Below the pieces are notes generated by a model, which saw only the letters and a program-made list of their open reading frames with translations, searched no databases and was not told where the DNA came from. This document shows, in pieces, positions 57,984 through 64,000 of a stretch of 64,000 nt of DNA; positions within the stretch are counted from its first letter, which is position 1, and every line of letters starts with the position of its first letter. Source of the stretch: an uncultured Clostridia bacterium (GTDB taxonomy: Bacteria; Bacillota; Clostridia; Oscillospirales; Acutalibacteraceae). The position numbers and the translations under genes were made by a program. The stretch covers positions 1-64,000 of the forward strand of contig CALYBJ010000004.1 in NCBI GenBank assembly GCA_944412445.1, in the 5' to 3' direction.

Positions 57984-58012
57984 TTGATATGTATAAAATT
58001 TCGTGTTATTAT
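57984..58012 (+). promoter_or_regulatory. Promoter of the glutamate dehydrogenase gene
   Basis: TTGATA (57984-57989) and TATTAT (58007-58012) are spaced by 17 bp, and a further TATAAT overlaps just downstream. The leader then runs about 120 bases to the gene. Confidence 0.6.
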
Positions 58013-58028
58013 TATAATGCTTTATTAA

Positions 58029-59492
<1,464 letters not shown>

Positions 59493-59495
59493 TAA

Positions 59496-59531
59496 AAAAA
59501 ATTACTGCTCATTTTTATGAGCAGTTTTTTT
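59496..59531 (+). terminator. Terminator after gdhA
   Basis: ACTGCTCA (59504-59511) and TGAGCAGT (59518-59525) form a perfect 8-bp stem followed by seven T residues. Confidence 0.88.
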
Positions 59532-59574
59532 GTATAAATTGTACGGCAGCTTTTAACGGCTGCCGCATTTTGCT

Positions 59575-60009
59575 TTATTTTATATCCCCTTGGTTTTTGT
59601 ACTTTGATTCACAGTATATACATCTGTATACCCTGTTTTCTCTGTCGGTGAGCTTAAAAATATTAGGCAGCTCCTGTTCAATAGATGTTATACATCTGGG
59701 GTTGCTGCATTTTATAACGCCCTCTACCCGCTGAGGCAATTCAAGCTTTTTTCTCTCAACTACGGCGCCGTCCTTTATTATGTTTACCGTAATTCCCGGA
59801 TCCATATAGCCTAAAACATCAAAATTAATGTCTATTGGCTCGCATATTTTTAAAATATCCTTTTTGCCCATTTTCACGCTTTCGGCATTTTTTATTATTG
59901 CCACCTGACAGCCTAACTTATCAAGATTCAGCGCCTTGTATATCGCCATTGCGCCTCCTGCCTGAATATGGTCTAAAACAACTCCGTTTGTTATGGGATT
60001 TACAATCAT
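59575..60009 (-). CDS. pyrI: Aspartate carbamoyltransferase regulatory subunit
   Basis: The 144-residue protein has the allosteric domain start VLDHIQAGGAMAIYKAL and the zinc module CSNPRCITSIEQ with VYRCIYCESKY, which docks on PyrB. It makes the catalytic subunit responsive to nucleotides. It is the last gene of the minus-strand pyrimidine operon and overlaps the pyrB stop by one base. Having pyrI places this lineage with Clostridia rather than Bacillus, where it is absent. Confidence 0.95.
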   Translation of the reverse strand: MIVNPITNGVVLDHIQAGGAMAIYKALNLDKLGCQVAIIKNAESVKMGKKDILKICEPIDINFDVLGYMDPGITVNIIKDGAVVERKKLELPQRVEGVIKCSNPRCITSIEQELPNIFKLTDRENRVYRCIYCESKYKNQGDIK

Positions 60010-60923
60010 TACTCTACCCCCAACAGCTTTAAAATAAGCGCCATTCTCATGTACTTGCCGTTAAGCGTCTGCTCAAAATAACAGGCTCTCGGGTCTTTAT
60101 CAATTTCTACGGAAATCTCGTTTACTCTGGGAAGAGGATGAAGTATGGACAAATCTTTTTTTGCCTTTAACAGCTTGGCCTCGTTAAGAATGTATGTGTC
60201 CTTTAACCTTATATAATCGTCCTCATTAAAGAAACGCTCCTTCTGTACTCTTGTCATATACAAGATATCAAGTGACGGGATCGCTTCCTCAAGACTTCTT
60301 GTTTCGGTATATTCAATATTTTTTCTGTCAAGAGTCTCCTGCTTTATATATCCCGGCAGCTTTAACTCATCGGGAGATATCAAAACAAATTTTACATTGT
60401 CATATCTTGACATTGCCCCTATCAGAGAATGAACGGTTCTTCCGAATTTTAAATCTCCGCACATACCTATTGTCAAATCGCTGAATCTACCCTTTTCTCT
60501 GTTAATTGTAAGCAGGTCCGCAAGTGTCTGTGTAGGATGATTATGTCCTCCGTCTCCGGCATTTATTACCGGAACAAGAGAGTGCATAGAGGCTACAAGA
60601 GGCGCACCTTCCTTTGGATGACGCATTGCTATTATATCTGCGTATCCGCTTACTACCCTTACTGTATCTGCAACGCTTTCACCCTTTGACGCCGATGAAT
60701 TATCGGAAGACGCGAAACCCAGCACATTTCCGCCTAATTCATACATTGCCGCTTCAAAGCTCAGCCTTGTTCTTGTTGACGGCTCATAAAACAGCGTGGC
60801 AAGCTTTTTGCCTCTGCACTTTTCCCTGTATTTCACCGGATTCGCTATAATGTCCTTGGCAGTTGCTATAAGCTCGTCTATTTCCTCTGTTGACAGCTCC
60901 TGTATATCAATAAGACTTCTCAT
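60009..60923 (-). CDS. pyrB: Aspartate carbamoyltransferase catalytic subunit
   Basis: The 304-residue enzyme contains the carbamoyl-phosphate motif [13 protein letters not shown], the SSSKGES-type loop ([15 protein letters not shown]), [15 protein letters not shown] and the [11 protein letters not shown] aspartate site. It makes carbamoyl aspartate, the first committed pyrimidine step. It lies one base after the pyrE stop's following gap and couples to pyrI. Confidence 0.96.
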   Translation of the reverse strand: MRSLIDIQELSTEEIDELIATAKDIIANPVKYREKCRGKKLATLFYEPSTRTRLSFEAAMYELGGNVLGFASSDNSSASKGESVADTVRVVSGYADIIAMRHPKEGAPLVASMHSLVPVINAGDGGHNHPTQTLADLLTINREKGRFSDLTIGMCGDLKFGRTVHSLIGAMSRYDNVKFVLISPDELKLPGYIKQETLDRKNIEYTETRSLEEAIPSLDILYMTRVQKERFFNEDDYIRLKDTYILNEAKLLKAKKDLSILHPLPRVNEISVEIDKDPRACYFEQTLNGKYMRMALILKLLGVE

Positions 60924-60924
60924 T

Positions 60925-61557
60925 TTATGCTCCTATCCAGCTTTCGTCTGAGGGGTTGTTTCTGAATTTTATAAGACGCTCTATATCTTCCTTTTTAATA
61001 TATCCTTCATCAGCCGCAACTTCGGCAATTACATCAAAATTGGTAAGGCTTACATTTTTAACATTTGCCGCCGCAAGTCTGTCCTTACCTTTCTGCATAT
61101 TATATGTAAATATGCTTACAATTCCTATAACCTCGGCTCCCGCTTCCCTTAAAGCTTCTACAACCTCAATTACGCTTCCGCCGGTTGAAATAAGATCCTC
61201 AATAACAACGACCTTCTGACCTTTTTCAAGCTTTCCTTCGATTCTGTTCTGTCTGCCGTGGTCCTTGTTGCCAGAGCGTACATATCCCATAGGCATTCCC
61301 AGAATATGCGCCGCAATAGCCGCATGAGCTATTCCCGCAGTGCTGGTGCCCATAAGAACTTCACACTCAGGATATTCTTTCTTTACCGTTTCCGCAATGG
61401 CGTTTTCAACGGTGGTTCTGTACTCCGGTGCTGTTAAAATAAGTCTGTTGTCACAGTACACGGGACTTTTTATTCCGCTTGCCCATGTAAACGGCTCCTC
61501 AGGTCTGAAAAATACAGCGCCGATTGACAACAACGCTTTTGCAATTACTTTTTCCAT
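60925..61557 (-). CDS. pyrE: Orotate phosphoribosyltransferase
   Basis: The 210-residue enzyme shows the PRPP motif [22 protein letters not shown] and the early [16 protein letters not shown] orotate region. It adds ribose-5-phosphate to orotate. The start is ATG at 61557 with AAAGGA 8 bases upstream, not the ATG at 61566 that overlaps that site. It lies one base before pyrB and 18 bases after pyrF. Confidence 0.94.
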   Translation of the reverse strand: MEKVIAKALLSIGAVFFRPEEPFTWASGIKSPVYCDNRLILTAPEYRTTVENAIAETVKKEYPECEVLMGTSTAGIAHAAIAAHILGMPMGYVRSGNKDHGRQNRIEGKLEKGQKVVVIEDLISTGGSVIEVVEALREAGAEVIGIVSIFTYNMQKGKDRLAAANVKNVSLTNFDVIAEVAADEGYIKKEDIERLIKFRNNPSDESWIGA

Positions 61558-61575
61558 ATATATCATCCTTTCATT

Positions 61576-62274
61576 TTATCCTACAAATTCTTTTACGCAT
61601 CTTCTGTATGCCGCAACAGGGTCTTCTGCCGCCGTTATGGGTCTTCCCACAACTATATAATCTGAGCCGATTTCCTTTGCTTTCGCAGGCGTCGTCACTC
61701 TTACCTGATCCCCTATATCACCGTCGGCAAATCTTACACCGGGAGTTACCGTTAAAAAGTCTTTTCCGCATACTCCGTGAACCTTTTCAGCTTCAAGAGG
61801 CGAGCATACAACTCCGTCAAGCCCTGCTTTTTTTGCGTTTGCCGCATAGTGCATTACAACTTCATCAATAGGCTTGTCTATAAGCAAATCGGCTTTCATT
61901 CTCTCTTCGCTTGTTGATGTAAGCTGTGTTACAGCAAGCAAAATTGGTCTTGTTCCGTCTTCCCTTGTCAGTCCCTCAATGGCTGCCTCCATCATGGCTA
62001 TTGTTCCCCCTGCATGAAGATTGCACATATCAACATCAAGCTTTGACAGTACGCTCATGGCTTTTTTTACCGTATTGGGAATATCGTGAAGCTTTAAGTC
62101 AAGAAAAATCTTATGTCCCCTGCTTTTAATTTCCCTTACAATTTCAGGTCCCTCAGCGTAAAAAAGCTCCATGCCTATTTTTACAAAGGGCTTTTCTTCC
62201 CTGAAATTATCAAGGAATTTCATACAGCTTTCCCTTCCCGCAAAATCACAAGCGATAATTACATCTTTACCCAT
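61576..62274 (-). CDS. pyrF: Orotidine 5'-phosphate decarboxylase
   Basis: The 232-residue TIM-barrel enzyme carries the DFAGRESC start, VKIGMELF, and the catalytic [11 protein letters not shown] with the Lys-Asp network, then [10 protein letters not shown]. It makes UMP from OMP. It is coupled to pyrD by a one-base overlap. Internal segments show the type I length of about 230 residues. Confidence 0.94.
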   Translation of the reverse strand: MGKDVIIACDFAGRESCMKFLDNFREEKPFVKIGMELFYAEGPEIVREIKSRGHKIFLDLKLHDIPNTVKKAMSVLSKLDVDMCNLHAGGTIAMMEAAIEGLTREDGTRPILLAVTQLTSTSEERMKADLLIDKPIDEVVMHYAANAKKAGLDGVVCSPLEAEKVHGVCGKDFLTVTPGVRFADGDIGDQVRVTTPAKAKEIGSDYIVVGRPITAAEDPVAAYRRCVKEFVG

Positions 62275-63185
62275 CAGTGTGCTCCTCCTATTATATCTTT
62301 AAGATTTTTAATACCGTATTTTTCCATGGCCTCAGGAAGCGCTTCAACTATCTTTAAGCCGGCATAAGGGTCGGCAAGATTCGCTGCGCCTACCTGAACA
62401 GCCGTCGCCCCTGCAAGCATCATTTCAATTACATTTTCCGCCGTGGATACTCCTCCCATACCGATTATGGGTATTTTTACAGCTTCAAAGGTTCTGTATA
62501 CCATTGATACTGCCACAGGAAAAATCGCAGGTCCGGAAAATCCTCCTGATTTGTTGGCAACAACAGGCTTTTTTGTTTTTAAATCTATTCTCATTCCCAT
62601 AAGGGTATTAATCATGCTTATGCCGTCTGCTCCGGCGTCTTCGCACGCCTTTGCTATTTCTGTTATGTCGGTAACATTAGGGCTTAATTTTATATAAACA
62701 GGCTTTGTTGTAACTGCTTTTACCGCTTTTGTAACTTCCGCCGCAGACTTTGCCGATGTTCCGAAGCTCATACCGCCGCCGTGAACATTGGGACAGCTTA
62801 TATTTACCTCAATTATTCCTACCTGCTCTTCTTTGTCGATTTTCTCGCAGGTATATACATATTCATCAACGGAAAATCCGCTTATATTCGCTATGACAGG
62901 TTTGTTAAAGCATTTTTTAAGCTTGGGAAGCTCCTCCGATATTACCTTTTCTACTCCCGGGTTCTGAAGTCCCACGGAATTTATCATTCCGGCGGTACAT
63001 TCAGCTATTCTGGGGGTTGGATTGCCGAATCGGGGCTCTTTCGTTGTACCTTTAAAAGAAAATGTGCCCAGCTTATTAATATCGTAAAGCTCCGCAAATT
63101 CATATCCGAAGCCGAAAGTTCCGCTTGCAGGTATTACAGGATTTGATAATGTTATTCCGCTTAATTCTACAGATGTATTTACCAT
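62274..63185 (-). CDS. pyrD: Dihydroorotate dehydrogenase, type 1B catalytic subunit
   Basis: The 303-residue FMN enzyme has [16 protein letters not shown], the catalytic Cys in [15 protein letters not shown] and the FMN loop [16 protein letters not shown]. It is the type 1B form that needs the PyrK subunit and NAD+. The start at 63185 (MVNTS) follows AAAGGAGG; the longer frame to 63224 is inside pyrK. It overlaps pyrK by 7 bases. Confidence 0.95.
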   Translation of the reverse strand: MVNTSVELSGITLSNPVIPASGTFGFGYEFAELYDINKLGTFSFKGTTKEPRFGNPTPRIAECTAGMINSVGLQNPGVEKVISEELPKLKKCFNKPVIANISGFSVDEYVYTCEKIDKEEQVGIIEVNISCPNVHGGGMSFGTSAKSAAEVTKAVKAVTTKPVYIKLSPNVTDITEIAKACEDAGADGISMINTLMGMRIDLKTKKPVVANKSGGFSGPAIFPVAVSMVYRTFEAVKIPIIGMGGVSTAENVIEMMLAGATAVQVGAANLADPYAGLKIVEALPEAMEKYGIKNLKDIIGGAH

Positions 63186-63910
63186 ATTATCTCCTCCTTT
63201 ACAAGCACGGGACCTTCCTTGCATATTCTCTTGTTACCGTATTTTGTTTTGCATGAACAGCCCATGCAGGCTCCGAAGCCGCAGCCCATCCGCTCCTCGA
63301 AGCTGAACTGACCCGATGTTTTTGAAGCGTTATAAACGGCTTTCAGCATAGGCTCGGGACCGCAGGTATAAAAATAAGTGTAGTCAATATCCTTCATGCC
63401 GTCTGTTACAAAGCCCTTTATTCCCGCGCTTCCGTCAACGGTGGTTACTACGGTTTTTACACCTAAGCTCTTAAAATCTTCCTCGCCGAATATTTCGCTT
63501 TCTTTGTTAAAGCCCAAAATTGCGGTTACATTTTTATTTTGCTCTCTCAGTTTTTTGGCTAAGTAATACATTGGAGGAACTCCCACGCCTCCGCCTATTA
63601 CGACAGGGGAATTTCCGGAAAGCTCCGTATTAAAGCCGTTTCCCAGTCCTGTAAGGCAGTCAAGCTTTTGTCCCTTTGTCATCTGCGCCATTTTTTCGGT
63701 ACCTGTTCCGACAACCTTATATATTATGGTGACTGCTCCGTCTTCACAGTCAAAAACAGATATAGGCCGTCTTAAAAACAAAGACTCTATTTTTATGTTT
63801 ATAAACTGTCCGGGAGCCGTAATTGCCGATGTGTCTCCCGCCAGCTTCATTTTATATACGTTTTCGGTAAGCTGCTCATTTGATTCTACCGTATAAATAA
63901 CATCCTTCAT
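63179..63910 (-). CDS. pyrK: Dihydroorotate dehydrogenase electron transfer subunit
   Basis: The 243-residue ferredoxin-NADP reductase-like subunit has the FAD motif RRPISVFDCEDG, the NAD loop VVIGGGVGVPPMYYLAKKL and the C-terminal [2Fe-2S] cluster MGCGFGACMGCSCKTK with CKEGPV. It passes electrons from PyrD to NAD. The start is ATG at 63910; a longer frame begins at TTG 63931, 21 bases upstream, without a site. It follows the pyrC stop by 1 base. Confidence 0.95.
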   Translation of the reverse strand: MKDVIYTVESNEQLTENVYKMKLAGDTSAITAPGQFINIKIESLFLRRPISVFDCEDGAVTIIYKVVGTGTEKMAQMTKGQKLDCLTGLGNGFNTELSGNSPVVIGGGVGVPPMYYLAKKLREQNKNVTAILGFNKESEIFGEEDFKSLGVKTVVTTVDGSAGIKGFVTDGMKDIDYTYFYTCGPEPMLKAVYNASKTSGQFSFEERMGCGFGACMGCSCKTKYGNKRICKEGPVLVKEEIIW

Positions 63911-63911
63911 A

Positions 63912-64000
63912 TTATCTTTCCTTATATACAATTTTTCCGCCGCAAAGGGTCATTACGCATTTTCCGTAAACTTTTTTTCCTTTGAAAGGCGTTGCCCTGC
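63912..64000 (-). CDS. pyrC: Dihydroorotase, C-terminal end only
   Basis: The minus-strand frame ending at TAA (63912-63914) reads about 29 residues, ATPFKGKKVYGKCVMTLCGG and on to IVYKER. The T-P-F-x-G-x-x-V-x-G-x-x-x-x-T-x-x-x-G-K-x-V-Y pattern is the C-terminal signature of dihydroorotase. Its position before pyrK fits the Firmicute pyr operon. The rest lies beyond the window. Confidence 0.75.
   Translation of the reverse strand, partial: RATPFKGKKVYGKCVMTLCGGKIVYKER

Overview
The window looks like chromosome from an anaerobic, low-GC, spore-forming gut-type member of the Clostridia (Oscillospirales/Ruminococcaceae-like). This is inferred from AT-rich intergenic DNA, strong AGGAGG ribosome-binding sites, frequent TTG/GTG starts, a spoIIR gene, ferredoxin-linked 2-oxoacid oxidation, a PyrR-type attenuator and Firmicute-like gene orders (rpmH-rnpA-yidD-yidC-jag; SRP RNA-dnaX-ybaB-recR). 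I saw no phage, insertion sequence, plasmid function or CRISPR array.

Layout. 1-5300: the end of an iron-type alcohol dehydrogenase, then a five-gene plus-strand operon in which two SCP2-like double-domain proteins flank a HemL-like class III aminotransferase and a split transketolase. 5319-6011: secreted PepSY protein. 6167-13048: minus-strand polyamine operon (arginine decarboxylase, aminopropyltransferase, agmatinase, carboxyspermidine dehydrogenase and decarboxylase) ending in a small unknown protein and a Cys-rich/GNAT fusion. Its leader holds a candidate structured RNA of about 200 nt and an attenuator-like hairpin. 13547-16052: an amidohydrolase and a PyrR-attenuated uracil permease. 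16118-19829: TPP-riboswitch-controlled thiamine-precursor ABC transporter and thiamine pyrophosphokinase. 19917-24722: 2-oxoacid:ferredoxin oxidoreductase operon and citrate synthase. 24830-29245: tatD, metG and a GPH sugar transporter. 29423-34640: small Asn-rich protein, tRNA-Leu, murC, PHP phosphatase, ispE, spoIIR, HAD phosphatase. 34754-40825: GH38 alpha-mannosidase, MscS channel, KDPG aldolase-VOC fusion and mannonate dehydratase. 41012-42620: Na+/proline-type symporter and tRNA-Arg.

42852-48743 is the information-processing block: rpmH, rnpA, yidD, yidC, jag, SRP RNA, dnaX (with a 14-copy tandem repeat), ybaB, recR. 48762-57888 is mixed: FGGY kinase, two unknown proteins, sugar-phosphate isomerase, GH30 glycosidase, DMT exporter, trmB and a B12-binding radical SAM protein. 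58146-59492 is glutamate dehydrogenase. 59575-64000 is the minus-strand pyrimidine operon pyrC(partial)-K-D-F-E-B-I.

The genes give a picture of central nitrogen and carbon use: citrate synthase, KOR and GDH make glutamate with TPP and ferredoxin; arginine goes to polyamines; uronates and glycans are degraded; pyrimidines are made de novo or salvaged. The least explained parts are the SCP2-aminotransferase-transketolase operon, the RNA leader of the polyamine operon, the DnaX repeat and the Cys-rich/GNAT fusion behind the polyamine genes. Nothing here could be checked by database search; all family calls are from reading motifs.
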